Made by a program: the position numbers and the translations under genes | In this document: positions 23,782 to 36,666 of the stretch, piece by piece | How positions within the stretch are numbered: the stretch's first letter is position 1 | How the letters are laid out: the number at the start of each line of letters is the position of its first letter | Notes under the pieces: model-generated | Databases searched by the model: none | Told to the model about the DNA's origin: nothing | Seen by the model: the letters and a program-made list of their open reading frames with translations, nothing else | NCBI GenBank assembly: GCA_963682055.1 | Contig: OY821740.1 | Location: forward strand, 46,520,795 to 46,584,794 | Length of the DNA stretch: 64,000 nt | Reading direction: 5' to 3' | Source: Primula veris | Lineage: Eukaryota > Streptophyta > Magnoliopsida > Ericales > Primulaceae

Positions 23782-25592
23782 TCACAAGTCACAACTATTC
23801 ATATGACTCTAAATCCGAGCAACATAGGACGTTGAGAGGATGATGTATATAAGAAGAGGTTTATCACGATGATTTTATCTTTTTCATCTAATTATTGTAT
23901 TTTTATTGTTTCAAATGTTCTAATTGTGTAAGGATGGATAAACTAATAGAGTAAAACATAAAATCATTAAAGAGATTGATGAACAGTATTCTCTTGATCA
24001 ATACCAAAGTGGTGGATTAATTGCTTTCCCATTACTGATTATTTGTTTGGGTGATATATATTTTGTCTGTCACTATTTTTGTTTGTAGTAATATGGGTCC
24101 ATTTCCCAGCATTAATGTATATTAGAATTATATGCAAGATGGTAATGGAAAGCAGAAATTCCCAATAGCTTTCATTTTCCACCTAATTGTAACGTACCTA
24201 GCTAGTATTTATCAGATGTCCATTTCAAAAGATTTATCAAAATCACGTACTTGAATCTCATTAGTTAGTGTTGTAACCAGCTCTTATGTGGGCGCTTATG
24301 TCTCTCAAAAGTTCAATCTAGCTGATTACGACTTGTAATATCCAATGTTGAAAAACTGCAAATATTTTAGCGATAGCAATGGGAGACATCATGAAAAAGA
24401 CAATATGATATGCAAGGAAATCAGTTTGAGGGAATTTTCCCTTTTAACTTGTCTGTTTCTGTAAATTAATGTAGAACACACATAAGTTATGATATAGTTC
24501 TAACTTATCAATTTCAAGTGATTAACAATATATGACCTTCTGATTGAACACAACATTTTCCACAACCATAATCAGCCTCGTATCGCTGTGCCTTTTCCAT
24601 GGAAATATTCAACTCTACTCCCGTTAAAAATTTCGCAGGCTATATAAAATGTGACATATCGAAACATATGAAGGGCGACATATCTTCATTGTAAGCTATG
24701 GGGCTAGGGTGAAAAGCCTACAAGGGAATGATATTGAAGTAAAACTAAATTAGACATTCAAAATTAAGGGGTAAGGTGACTTGATGAACATTAGGGGCAA
24801 GAGTACATGAGAAACGATATTACACAAAATCAACAAAAGTTCATACAAAAAACTACATGCCAATGCACTTCCTTCCAAATAGGTATCTTCTCACCTGTCC
24901 ATATAGTAACACACTAGCAAGGACTATAGGAAGATCCACTTTTATGAGACTTTTGTTCCATTTGTTTTGGTTTTGTAACTAGGAACCAATGTAAATTTCT
25001 TAATAAACTGCTTATATGCTTCTGTATTTTGCAGAAATTGCCCAGAAAAAGGAAGCTTCTGTGCTCCACAGAACAGCAAATTAATCAAGCAAAAGTTTTG
25101 TACTATTCACTTTTGGTATGATTAGCTATAAAAAAAAAACGGATCAAGAGAATCCCAGGTTGGCATTTGTGACATTCTGACTAGACCCATTGAATTTTAG
25201 CGTTATATATATCATGGTCAATTAATTTTAAATACAAATTAATTTAAAAAGGTTATATTAGTGGGGCGTTCATGTATGAAAAGATGCCTTTAAGTTAAAC
25301 TAATCAGTTCATGAGGGGCGGTTAGGAAAAAACCAGTTTCTCGAGTTTATCAAAAAAGCTTCTTTGTTACAGCCTTTTCTATTGTTTAATTGATCGGGCT
25401 TGTATTATTGGGTCAGCAGATCAAAGATTCTTTGTAAATGATGCTCATTTGTCGAAGAGTTAAAAAAATACATTGTGGTATGTAAAAGGATTAGGTGACA
25501 CTTTTGTCAACTCTAGACAAATAAAATTAACAATGTGTCCATTGTAAAAAAAGTTTGTTAAAAATCATATTGCACAGTGTGCTAGACTGTTA
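23782..25592. other. bHLH 3' region and AT-rich spacer
   Basis: Contains the 3' UTR of the bHLH gene; the polyadenylation site is not certain. No other gene recognised. A TTTTGCAG followed by a short open segment at about 25037-25081 could be a cryptic exon, but has no family support. Confidence 0.45.
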
Positions 25593-26353
25593 GAGCATTC
25601 TTAACTGTGTTTACTATATTGTATAAGGTTATTAGGTTTATAAGAGACACGTGTGCTGTAATTTTATATCTCGCACATCTGTTTTATATAGAAAACCTGT
25701 ATTTCCAATTAAAATAATAATAAATTTATAATTATTTATTTGAGTTCCACATCACTTATGTACAAACACCATACACCCTCCCTTGTCACCATCCAATCCT
25801 TTCCTTTTTGAAATTAATACACAATTAAAATCAAATCTAGATATCCACAATCCACAATTTCACATTTCTTTTAATTCGTTTTTTCGTGGAAAGAACAAAG
25901 GAAGAGAAAAGATGAAGGAAAACACCCAATTCATTTATGATACACAACCCTAACTTGAGAGTCAAAATCTGAGAAAAATAGAGTAGATGAAAAGGAGATG
26001 AGGTGAGGGATAGCGTAAAGTGGTTAACGGGTTGGAAAAATGACCAATATTTAGGAATAATGAGCAGAATAGAGATATGATATGAGAAGTATGAGTAAAT
26101 TAGAAGAAGATGATATAGAGAGAGAAAGTAAAATGGTAGAATGAGAGAAAAAAAAAACAGAAAAATGTTTTGTTTGCTGGGATCCACCACTAAAATATCT
26201 CTGTATATTTCTCAAATAACTCGATAGATGTAAAGAGAAATCCTAGAGAATTTTAACTTTATACATATATGTTGGCTATATAGTCACTGATGTGCATATT
26301 TTTTCTTAAAATTTATATAAGTCTATAGATATAGAGCTCTGTTGAGAATGCTC
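25593..26353. mobile_element. PIF/Harbinger-like non-autonomous element
   Basis: 761 bp bounded by GAGCATTCTTAAC at the left and GTTGAGAATGCTC at the right, inverted repeats of about 13 bp with one mismatch. It is flanked by TTA on both sides (25590-25592, 26354-26356), the PIF/Harbinger target duplication. The minus-strand frame at 25837-26190 is low-complexity (Phe/Leu/Ser-rich) and shows no transposase motif. Confidence 0.75.
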
Positions 26354-28770
26354 TTAGTTTATTCAATTCTACTTTTCATGGTTGAATTAATTTATGTTCT
26401 ACTTGTTTAAATTTCCAAATGGTCATATTGTTAGTTGTAGAAATTAATTTTAAAAAATTTAAGCATGTATATAGGGAAAATTTTATTTTAAGTGTCCTTG
26501 CAAGAAAAAACTACTGTATATATGTACAGAAATTTACCAGTTCTCGTTGATTTGATAAAACAGAGATTTGTCAAAAACAACACTTGTTTATCTTCTTATA
26601 AACAAATAGCATATTTTCTTTGGCTAGGAATAGGCTCGTTAGGTACCTCTTGTCGCATTAGAAACTTTAGCAATCTATATATATATTATAATTTGTAATT
26701 ATCAATGCAAACACCTATATTACTGTTTTCATACAAATATAATGTGGTAGAAGAGAAAAAAAGGTGAACTACTACACTAATGGTCATTATAGTTCATTAG
26801 GACTTCGGGCCATAATTTTTACTTCTTCTTTTCATCATTATTTTTAAATTGACAGATTTACAATCATAGTATTTTATAAGGGTCTTGTTAAATATGTTAA
26901 GCAATCAAGCATTTAATGCGTAGTTAAATAGTGCAATTAAGATATAACTAACTGACTAACTAATCCCAGACTATATTGTAGCCTTTAGTAACATTTATAT
27001 TTTGATTCTAATATATATTTTACAAGATGACATCATTTACGCAAATTGTTTAATTTCAATCTCTTCATATACACTTACCATCTGATGGGAAATCGGAAAT
27101 TTTATATATAATGCTAAAATTAACAAAAGGGGTTGGTCCTTGTAAATATAATAAAAATTAGATAAGGTACAACAAGGGTACGAAATCAATAAAACACAAA
27201 CGTGTATATAGATATGGATACGTGATACATAAAAAATAAAAAATAAAAAATAAAAAATAAAAAATAAAAAATAAAAAATAAAAAATAAAAAACTGAATAC
27301 GGTGCGACAATAGTTCAGGAACAATAGTGTGTGTGTATATATATATATATGGTGGGTGTTTATGTGTGTATACCGACTTTGTTGCTATTAATATACGGTA
27401 TGATTGGTATAAATAAATTATCTTGACATAATTATCTCACTTTTTTCGTAATAATTGTGTAATTTGACAAACCTATAATTTACAAAGAATAAAATCTAAA
27501 AATCACCATTAAAATCAAAACCAGAGGATCGTGATTATGATCTGATATGTTCGGATTTTTTGTATGGTCGTGTTTTATTAATTTTGTATATTAGTATTTT
27601 TAAAATGAGATTAAATTTTATTTTATTTTCATCACCTAGTGTATAATAGGCGTGTATAAATAATGTACACAGGATTACAGGAAGTACCTATTGAAATGTC
27701 AAATGCATTTTTGTTTTCACCCGATATCACTGCATTAGTCAAAATGTTGCTTCCTTAAAATTCAAAATGAAGTTCTTTATAAGTTTTGGTCTTAAAGAGT
27801 TCGAATTTTTCAGTTTGATGAATTATGAATTTAAAAGCAAAGTACAACGAGGCACTACTTTATTTTTTTTGCCATTATCTACACTATTATACATTTTCTT
27901 CGATTATATACACTATACGGAGTATTGTTTATTTTAATTAGTACACTAAACTTCCACTTTATTTTTGTTGTTTTACCCAAATACCCCCCTTAACTTGTTT
28001 AGTAATAACATGAAACATGGTTACGCACTCACAATCATATTTTATTATACAAGTCCTGACCTTGAAATAATTTAAATGGTGTAAATAGTTTCAATTGTGC
28101 TTAAAACATGTATGACAGTACTATTTTAATACTACTATTCTTATTTTCTCCAACCATGTAATTTGGCGAAACTAGCAACAACAGAAAACTCGTTTAAAAT
28201 TTTAATTAAAGGAAATTATTTTGGTATAAACTCAAAATAAAAATACATCAATTAAATTATATATATATATATATGAGTTTAACATAAAAACTTAGTTGGG
28301 TCTAAAAAAATAAATCAGATGAATAAGTGAACGTACCAAATTATGAGATAATTTAAAACTTTAGAGCAGGTTGTAAATGAACTAGTTTGTAAAATATGCG
28401 GGTCTATGCATAATAAATGAAAACTGTGTGTAATTCAAAAGTCTTTCAAAGAAATAGAATGTGGAATTGGACCATCCAGTATGATAGATGACTATTTTGC
28501 CCTCGTAATTGGATGAAAAAACTTTGATGACATCATTAATATCCGTTAAATTGGACGGAAGTGTACAAAATCACAAAAAAGTGGAAATTTGGTGTAGTAA
28601 TCAAAAGAAATTGCAGTGTGGTGTACTTTTCGAATATAATGTACGCAACTGCAAAAGAACAGGCAATCTCATATATCAGTCATGACTTCAATAGGTTGCA
28701 CCAAATAACAGGCTTTAAGATCTGATTAAGCTTTGCTGTTAACGCTGACTAGCTCCACCTCTTTTACAGC
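26354..28770. other. AT-rich spacer between the bHLH and FKBP genes
   Basis: No gene recognised. Holds a heptamer microsatellite at 27231-27292 and short TA runs at about 27335-27350 and 28259-28274. The minus-strand frame 27037-27324 is mostly the microsatellite. Confidence 0.5.
27231..27292 (+). repeat. (TAAAAAA)n microsatellite
   Basis: About nine uninterrupted copies of the heptamer TAAAAAA. Confidence 0.95.
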
Positions 28771-31700
28771 TCATTTCTGCAAATTGGCGAACATATTTCC
28801 GTAGAATTTGGCATCCTTTTTGTTGTATTCTTTCACCTTTTCCTTCAAGGTCTTGTATTCAAGTTTGACATCCCTAGTTAGATCACGAGGAAAACACAAT
28901 TACACCACTTTCATGTTATAACTGGAAAACCCAGCATTTCAAATGAAGGAAAACAAACTTAGACCGCCTCCATGAAAAAAACTTTTTAGAAAAACATTAC
29001 TTCAAGAGCTGCATGGGTTCTGACACAAGCAAGGATATATACCTATTATTGGGGTCTATTTCAAGGGCTTTCTTAATATCAATTTCAGCTACTTCCAAAT
29101 CAGCCAGGTTGATATAGGCCTGAGCCCTCCTATACAGCGCCTTAACATTAGTACAAGCTCCAAAACCTGCAATTTGTAGATTACATAATTTTAAACCAGT
29201 GCTGTAAACTACTCCTATGACTGTAAGAAAATAAGAGAACTTGTTGGTTTTTCCTAAATACCAAGAAGTGGTAAACCTTCAGTTTTGTAACACTTCATAT
29301 AAGCTAAAAATTGGCTAAATTTTAATCACCTTGGTACACAACTTGACAGCCTGCTTGTAATCCTTTAACTTGAGCTTGCAAGCTGCATCGTTGAGATTGC
29401 AGGACAGCTTCAATGCTTTCGCTTGCTTCTTTTCTTCTTCAGAAAAGGAAGAATCGTAGTCGATGAACTTTGCAGCCTGTGTACGTCCAAGGACAGAAGT
29501 AGTTTATTTTTTACCAAAATAAAGTCAAATTATCAGAAAATACAACGATAGTTTCACAAACTCTACCTTCTCATATCTCTTTGAGGCTCTAGCATACTTA
29601 GCCACCTTGAAAAGTGCATTACCTTCTTCTTTCTTTCTACCAGCAGCCTCAATTTTCTCCTGGGTGTTCATATCCCAAGACTCCTTCTCCTACAAAGGTA
29701 TTGTGTGTCCAGAAAATTAACCTATGGTGCATACACATATTACTCGACTGCAGACAAGCTTAACCTACTCACCTTCTCAAAAGATACGAGCTCGATTTCG
29801 TAATTCACAGTCGAATTCGGAGGAACTACAGCTAGTTCCTGTTTTGACTCGGATGAACCAAAAGCATATTCCGGGAAAATAGTGACCAAAGCTACTTCCC
29901 CTTTTTTCATCTTCATTACCGCTCTATCAAGACCCTCGATCACTAGCTCTGTTGGAGACCAGAAAAAAGAAATAAAAAACTCAAATCCATTAATTATGAA
30001 GAATTCAAGTATGTAAGAAACGGCACATATATACCAGAAATCGAATCAATTGACTTATAAATTATCTGTAATACCTTCATCTGTCTTGAATTCGAAAGGC
30101 TCTTCACCAACACCGTGACCCTTCTTCAGGAAGATGGTACCATCCTGGAGCTTACCTACCAATTTCACTGTCATGAAAACGAGAAAACGGTTAAAACATA
30201 AATCCTGAAATAACAGTCAAACAACAAAGGAAAAACAGAATTAAAATTTGTAAGAGACGGGACTTACGTTTGACAAAAGCTCCTTCATTGGGACGCTCAA
30301 AACCATCACCTTCCTTTAAGATCTTTTTCATGACCTTCTTGTCATCAGTTACTTCGGTTACGCTTTTCCATGATATCAATTCTAGAGTTATTTGTAGTGT
30401 CGCATTCGGTGGAACTGCAGAATCATTTTCACTAGCTGCCTTACCCTTTTCCCCAAACCCATCTGAAAAGCAAAGACCAAGCCGAAATGCAATTACATGA
30501 ATATAAAATTGAATAAATTATGTCATCCACAAATATTTGCCAGAGAAGATGCAAGGCATACACAGTGGCTTCACAGTAAGATTCGCCTTTTCTCCTTTCT
30601 TCATTGTTTTCACAGCCTTAGAAATAGCAGGACAGAAATATCCTGCAGATAAATAACACCTCCATGTTATAATACTTGTCAAACAAATCAATAAAACATA
30701 TAAATTCTCTTGAAATACACCAAGCTATAACTTTACCTTGTTCAACAGTAAATTCAGCCCCATTTGACTTTGTGACCAAGGTTCCATCATCCTCTAGACG
30801 AGCTTCAAAATTAACTGAAATACAGGCAGAATGGTTCTTCTAAGTTGTGTTTTCATGGGAGTAAATTATTATCAACACAAATACTTATATCACCAGAATA
30901 TACCTAAAACTTCATCCGGGTTCTTGGGATTCTCCCATTTTTCGCCTTCAGTGACTACCTTTTTGAATATTCCACCATCTTTGCAGATATCTTTAATACT
31001 GACCCATGATAGCAATTCCACATCGAATTGAAGAGTAGCATTTGGGGGAATTGTTGGTGGTGAACCAGATTCCCCATAAGCAAGCGCTGCCGGAATGGTG
31101 AAAAAGGAATTTTCTCCTTTCTTCATTGTCTTGATACCAAGATCCCATCCCTTGATCACTTGTCCTGTTAATCGAAAATCATTTGGTAATTGGTCTATTT
31201 CACAAGTCTCTCGTAATAAATACAACTCAGACATAACTCATTTTAGAGAATATTAAAAAGAACATGAAAGCCATCATGATAAGATGGATGATGTAGCCTA
31301 GAGTCCTGAAGATGAAGAAGAAGCATCTCCTGATCACAAAATTGATTCCACTACATTTTACACCTGAAGATAGATATTTTTATTTGTGTATAAGTTGAAT
31401 TGAAGTACACAATCACCCAACAGCTATAGAAACCAAATACCAATTTCAAACTCAAAGTATAAACCAAGTCATTACAGCACTAAAAGCATCAGAAACAACC
31501 CTCAGAGACCAGTTCTGTATTACAAATATACAAATAAAGAATTAGAATAATGAATGTCTGCTATCTAGTTCTAAAGCAGATCGGAAATGATTCAGAAATC
31601 CATTCAACGCATGAAGCCCTGAATGAAAGACGGGCAATAGATTATTAAAATTTGGTCAAAATTCTTATATCTAGTTGAGACCGACTTTAAACAAAACATT

Positions 31701-34700
31701 TTCTCTTCTTTGATTATGATTACCAACATAAGATCCAGTTTTACATGATTTGATTAAAGATTTAAGAAAGTAAAAAAAAAGTCAAAGATATTATGTCACT
31801 TCTTGTTTAGTGACATGAAGAAGCACAGAATGCAATAAGCTAGGGGAAAGTAGAAGCAGAGGAAGATTGTAACTGATGTCACTATTGCAATGTACCGGAC
31901 GATTAATCTAATTCATTGTACTCTGTTCCGTGTAATGGATACATGTCGCATTATCTTATTACATGAACCTGAATTAGGCGAACTTGTGACCTGCCAACCC
32001 TAAGCCTCCAAATATTCAGACACTGGACATAGATATGGTAACAGTAATAACTAAAAGTCAAGGGCTGCAATTGCCACCTTGATTTCAGAATACTTGGGGA
32101 AATTAGCCGACATTTACTTATTCAGAAAAACACACCATAAAGAGACAAAGTTAAACAAAGCTCTCTATAATATCATTGAAACATAAAACACCATCATGTG
32201 GATTCAGCTGCAGAACTTCAGTAAAAGGAGAGGTCAAGCCCATATGAATAAATATCATTTAGTCACACGATATTGAACTTTATTTTATACTAATGTAAGA
32301 ACTGTGGTAAAAAAAGGAAGGGAAGGGGGGGGGCACACTCTGAAAAAAAATATTTCATCGACAAAAAGTAGACTTTTATGATTCTGACACCTTCCCAACA
32401 AATACCATATATGTTGCATACATTATATGAATATCTACTTCGCCAGAGCAGACATTATATGATTGCGCACATACCTTGACCGAGAGTGAACTTGAAAGGG
32501 TCTGCCCTATCGCGACTTGAGTCGAACTTAGTCCCATCAAGCAAAGTTCCAGTGTAGTGAACTGTATCAAAATAATATCACATTAACTCCATGATTCAGT
32601 AAACTCTAAAAAAAAGTCAATCTACTTATCACATATGTAACTGATTTATTTTATCATACAGTGTCATACATATATCTTACTGATGTCATTAGACAGTGTC
32701 ATATTACAAGTCAGTAACTTTATATATGTACATTCTATTTCTAACCATATTACATGCCATTTCCTTAGTATATGAACAGGTATATGAACAGGGACGATTT
32801 ATCTTTTAGCTACCAAAAACTAAACTGCTTATCAGTCCTAATTAATCTATCCATTTCTTGATTTTAATAATTTTGGTCCTTCAAAATTTCTAAGTGTGTT
32901 TGGTACATAAAAAAAATAATGGCTTTTTAGATTTTTTGCTACCAAAAAGTTTAGGGTGTTTGGTATGCTAGCTTTTAATGACTTTTAAAATCAAGATTTT
33001 GGGTATAAAGGCTTAAAATCCAAAATCCATGTTTTGTGTCGATTTTTTTGACTTCCTAGGCACCAGATCTGGAGTTAAAAAAAAACTTAACCTGTTTATG
33101 AAAATAGCCGACCAGCTTTTTAAAATCAATTTTTTTACAGTCCCTTTCAGAAAGCAGCATTTTGACCCAAAAAGTCGATGCCAAACGGACCCTAAAGCTT
33201 GAATTTCCACTAAATTAGTACATTATATATTGATTTCATTTACAACATTACGAATCCAACAGTGCATGCATTAGCAAGTAGTATAGTATATATAGGTAGA
33301 TATATATACTGATTATTAATATCAACAATTTTTAAAATCTAATCCGCCACTCATTAATTTTTAGTTTCTAATTCTTTAACTAGTATATTTACTACATTGT
33401 GTTACAATCAGTCACAAATTACCAAATTTACAGTTTCACGCATTAGAGAAGCAGTTCATACATACATAGATAGATACCAAATGTATAAAGAGAGAGATGC
33501 AGGTTACCTTTGATAACACTGAATTAGTTATCTATTGTACCCAAAAAAAAAAAACTTATTTATCAACCAATCCTCATTCCTCCCACGACATTACATTAAT
33601 AATTAGACAATGTCATTATCTAATTGAAGATTATATATAGTTGTAGTCGTAAAACTAACCATATTGCAAGTCAACTAATGATAAAAATAACAAGGAAACA
33701 GTACTAATTAGTTAACAAAACCTAAATTACTGATTGATCCTTAATCCTAACAATAATAAAACAATTCAATATTTTAAGCTTGTGTTTTCATTTTCCACTA
33801 AATTATTGTATTACAATTCGACATAACAATACAAATCCTACAGCACACACATTGCAAAAGTAGTACATACAAAAAGAGATAGATATAATCATATATATAG
33901 AAAGAGAGAGCGAAAGAGATGTACGTAACCTTCGACCTCATCGCCATTATCAGGAGTACCAATTGAAGTAACTACCCAAACAAATAAAAACTAAATTTCT
34001 TATTGATCCTAATTATTTATAAATCTCTAATCCACCTCTGGCATAGTAATTTTAACGATTTTCAACTTTGAGAGGTTGTATTTTCGCTACATGGTAATAA
34101 TGAAACTAACCATAATTACAAGTCAACTCATCTTTACAATAACAAGGAAACATTACTAACTGGTTTAACAAAATCTAAGTTACTTATTTATCCTTATTTC
34201 ATCTACCGATCTATAATCCGCCTGTCTTATCAGCTTTTTTTAATTCAACTCTTTAAACTTTAAAGTTTTGCATATTCACTACGTTGAAGTATTACAATTA
34301 GTCATAACAATGTAACCTTTAGAAAATCATCGCCGTTATCAGGACTCAGGAGTATCAAAACCTAAATTATTACTAATTAGTAGCTGCACAATAACTAAAT
34401 TACTTATTGATCTTACCTAATCTATATATTTCTAATACCCCCATCGTAGAAATTTACACGGTTTTCGACTTTAATAACTTATGTTTTCACTACATCAGTA
34501 CATTGTATAACAATTAACCATAGTTACCAATACTACCGCTAAACTCATCGCAGAAGCAGTACAAACATATAGAACATAGATAAATAGATACATATATGAA
34601 GAGAGAGATACCTTCGACTTCATCGCCATTATCAAGTATCAAAACATAAATTATTAGTAACTAGTAGCTAGGCAATAACTAAATTACTTACTGATCATTA

Positions 34701-36304
34701 TTAATCTATAAATTCCCAATCCACATCCATCACAATAATTTTTAACGACTTTCACGTATAAAGAGCTTGTGTCTTCGCTACATTGTATAACAATTAACCT
34801 TAATTACCAATCCTACAGCTAAACTCATCGCAGAAGCAGTACAAACATTTACAAAATAGATAAATAAATATATATATGGAGAGAGAGATACCTTCAACTT
34901 CATCACCACTATCAAGATTCAGGAGTATAGCTAAACAATAATTAAATTACTTATTAATCCTTCCTAATCAAAAAATTCCTAATACCTCTCCGTCGCAGTA
35001 ATTTTAACAATTTTCCACTTTAACTTGTTTTTCACTACATTGTGTTAAAATTAAGTAATTAACCACAATTACCTATACTACAGCTAAACTCATCGCTTAA
35101 TCAGTAGAAACATGGACAAAATAGATAAATAGATACATATATGGAGGGAGAGATACGTTCCACTTCATCACCACTATCTAATACTCCCCGTTTACCAATT
35201 TCCAACTTTAAGAACTTGTGTAATCGCTACATTGAATAGCAATTAAACACCATTACCAATCCTACAGTTAAACTGATCACATAAGCAGTACAAACATGGA
35301 GTACAAAATACATAAATAGATGCATATACGGAGAGGGCGATGTAGAGAGAGATTACCTTCGCCTCATCGCCATTATCAGGAATATCAAAACCTAAACTAT
35401 CAGTAATTAGTAGCTAAACAGTAACTAAATTAGTTAGTAATTCTTCCTAATCTCTCAATTTCTAATACTCCCTCGATCATAGCAATTTTAACAGTTTTCA
35501 ACTATAAAGAGCTTGTGTTTTCACTTTTCACTACATTGTATAACAATTAACCATACTTACCAACCCTACAGCTGAAAAAATCGCAGAAGCAGTACAAACA
35601 TATACAAAATAGATAAATAGATACATATATGGAGAGAGAGATACGTTCGACTTCATCACCACTATCAGGACTCGGGAGTATCAAAACATAAATTATCAGT
35701 AACTAGTAGCTAAACAAAAACGAAATTACTTATTGATCGTTCCTAGTCTATAAATTCCTAATACTCCCCCGTCATAGTAATTTTAACGATTTTAAACTTA
35801 CATGTATGGACAGGGAGAGAGGGGGATTAAATTCGACTGATACTTATTGAACCTTCCTAAATTCTAATCCATAAAATCCTAATACTCCTCTGTCGTAGTA
35901 ATTTTAACAATTTTCAACTTTAAGAGCTTGTGTTCCCGCCACATTGTACTAACAAATAACCATAATTACCAATCCTACATGTAAAGTGCTAAACTCAACT
36001 CAAAAGCAGTCCAAACATACACAACATACATATATAGATACACATGGATATATATATATAGAGAGAGAGAGAGAGATATTACCTTCGACTTCATCGCCAT
36101 TATCAGGAGTATCAAAACCTAAATTATCAGTAACTAGTAGCTAAACAGTAACTAAATCAGTTATTAATCCTTCCTAATTTCTAATACTCCTCTGTCGTAG
36201 TAATTTTAACGGTTTTTCGACTTTAAGCTTGTGTTCTCGCTATATTGTCATCGCAGAAGCAGTATAAACATATAAGTACAAAATAGATAAATAGATACAA
36301 ATAT

Positions 36305-36354
<50 letters not shown>

Positions 36355-36544
36355 TTCTATTATAATATATATATATATAACCTTCGACTTCGTCGCCGTT
36401 ATCAGGAGTATCGAAACCTTCACCGGCTTTCAAAAGCTGCTTCTTCAACCCTTCTTCACCAATCGCATTCTCGGTACCGACCATCTGGACCGGATCTCCC
36501 AACCCGAAGTCTAAATCTCCGCCGCTCATCATATCACCGTCCAT
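28771..36544 (-). CDS. Three-FKBP-domain/TPR immunophilin (ROF1/ROF2 type)
   Basis: Peptidyl-prolyl isomerase and HSP90 co-chaperone of the Arabidopsis FKBP62/FKBP65 group. Twelve minus-strand exons: 36544-36382, 32561-32475, 31164-30904, 30814-30737, 30642-30562, 30462-30268, 30167-30075, 29948-29773, 29689-29567, 29476-29330, 29166-29043, 28873-28771. FKBP domain 1 has [19 protein letters not shown] and [13 protein letters not shown] (residues about 55-142); domain 2 is about 172-258 and domain 3 about 290-378. TPRs follow ([49 protein letters not shown]). Most introns are phase 1. Exons 10 and 11 do not join in frame: net 4 nt seem missing near the start of exon 11, giving a stop at 29089-29091 and a predicted 493-residue protein lacking TPR3 and the C-terminal region. 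Using a GT 8 nt upstream in exon 10 (exon end 29338) would restore frame. Intron 1 is 3.8 kb and full of exon-1-derived repeats. Confidence 0.9.
33480..36400 (-). repeat. Tandem array carrying copies of the exon-1 end and splice donor
   Basis: In intron 1 of the FKBP gene, units of about 200-400 bp repeat roughly ten times. Each contains a version of the exon-1 end, seen on the plus strand as CTTCGACTTCATCGCCATTA followed by TCAGGAGTATC. Copies start near 33929, 34327, 34611, 34891, 35157, 35357, 35643 and 36083, with the true exon at 36382 and degenerate copies near 33507 and 35831. Between them run shared blocks such as CTAAACTCATCGCAGAAGCA, ATAGATAAATAGATACATAT and AACTAGTAGC. Many copies keep GAAG|GTA, the donor context. 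Confidence 0.93.
36303..36380. repeat. (TA)n microsatellite abutting the exon 1 splice donor
   Basis: An almost uninterrupted TA run, broken only around 36352-36366, fills the first ~75 bp of FKBP intron 1 right after the donor GT (36381-36380). It is likely to vary in length between individuals. Confidence 0.9.
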
Positions 36545-36626
36545 TTAGTGAGAGAGTGTAAATCGATACGTATATAGAGGGGGGATATAAAGTTGACTTG
36601 GAAGGTATGGGGACTGGTACGAATAT

Positions 36627-36627
<1 letters not shown>

Positions 36628-36658
<31 letters not shown>
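36628..36658. repeat. (GA)n microsatellite in the FKBP promoter
   Basis: About 15 GA units between the start codon region and the heat-shock element; on the gene's own strand it is a CT tract. Confidence 0.9.
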
Positions 36659-36663
<5 letters not shown>

Positions 36664-36666
36664 GGT

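Noticed and set aside
25037..25081. A further bHLH exon after TTTTGCAG
   Set aside because: The C-terminus HMSIEL* at 23781 is a natural family end; the later open segment shows no homology.
25837..26190. 117-codon minus-strand frame inside the Harbinger-like element as a transposase fragment
   Set aside because: Low-complexity Phe/Leu/Ser composition, no DDE or Myb-like motif.
27037..27324. Membrane-protein-like minus-strand frame
   Set aside because: Produced by the (TAAAAAA)n microsatellite.
30270..30500. Plus-strand frame 30270-30500
   Set aside because: Antisense shadow of FKBP exon 6.
32880..33200. hAT-type MITE in FKBP intron 1 (GTGTTTGGTA...GCCAAACGGACCCT)
   Set aside because: End similarity is weak and no target duplication is visible; not strong enough to list.
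33480..36400. CRISPR array reading of the regular repeats in FKBP intron 1
   Set aside because: Units are 200-400 bp, imperfect and derived from the exon in a plant nuclear gene; no repeat/spacer pattern of CRISPR type.
36248..36544. Reading FKBP exon 1 through into IYIYIYIY as a 98-residue protein
   Set aside because: That is intron translation of the TA repeat; the donor at 36381 and exon 2 fit the FKBP domain exactly.
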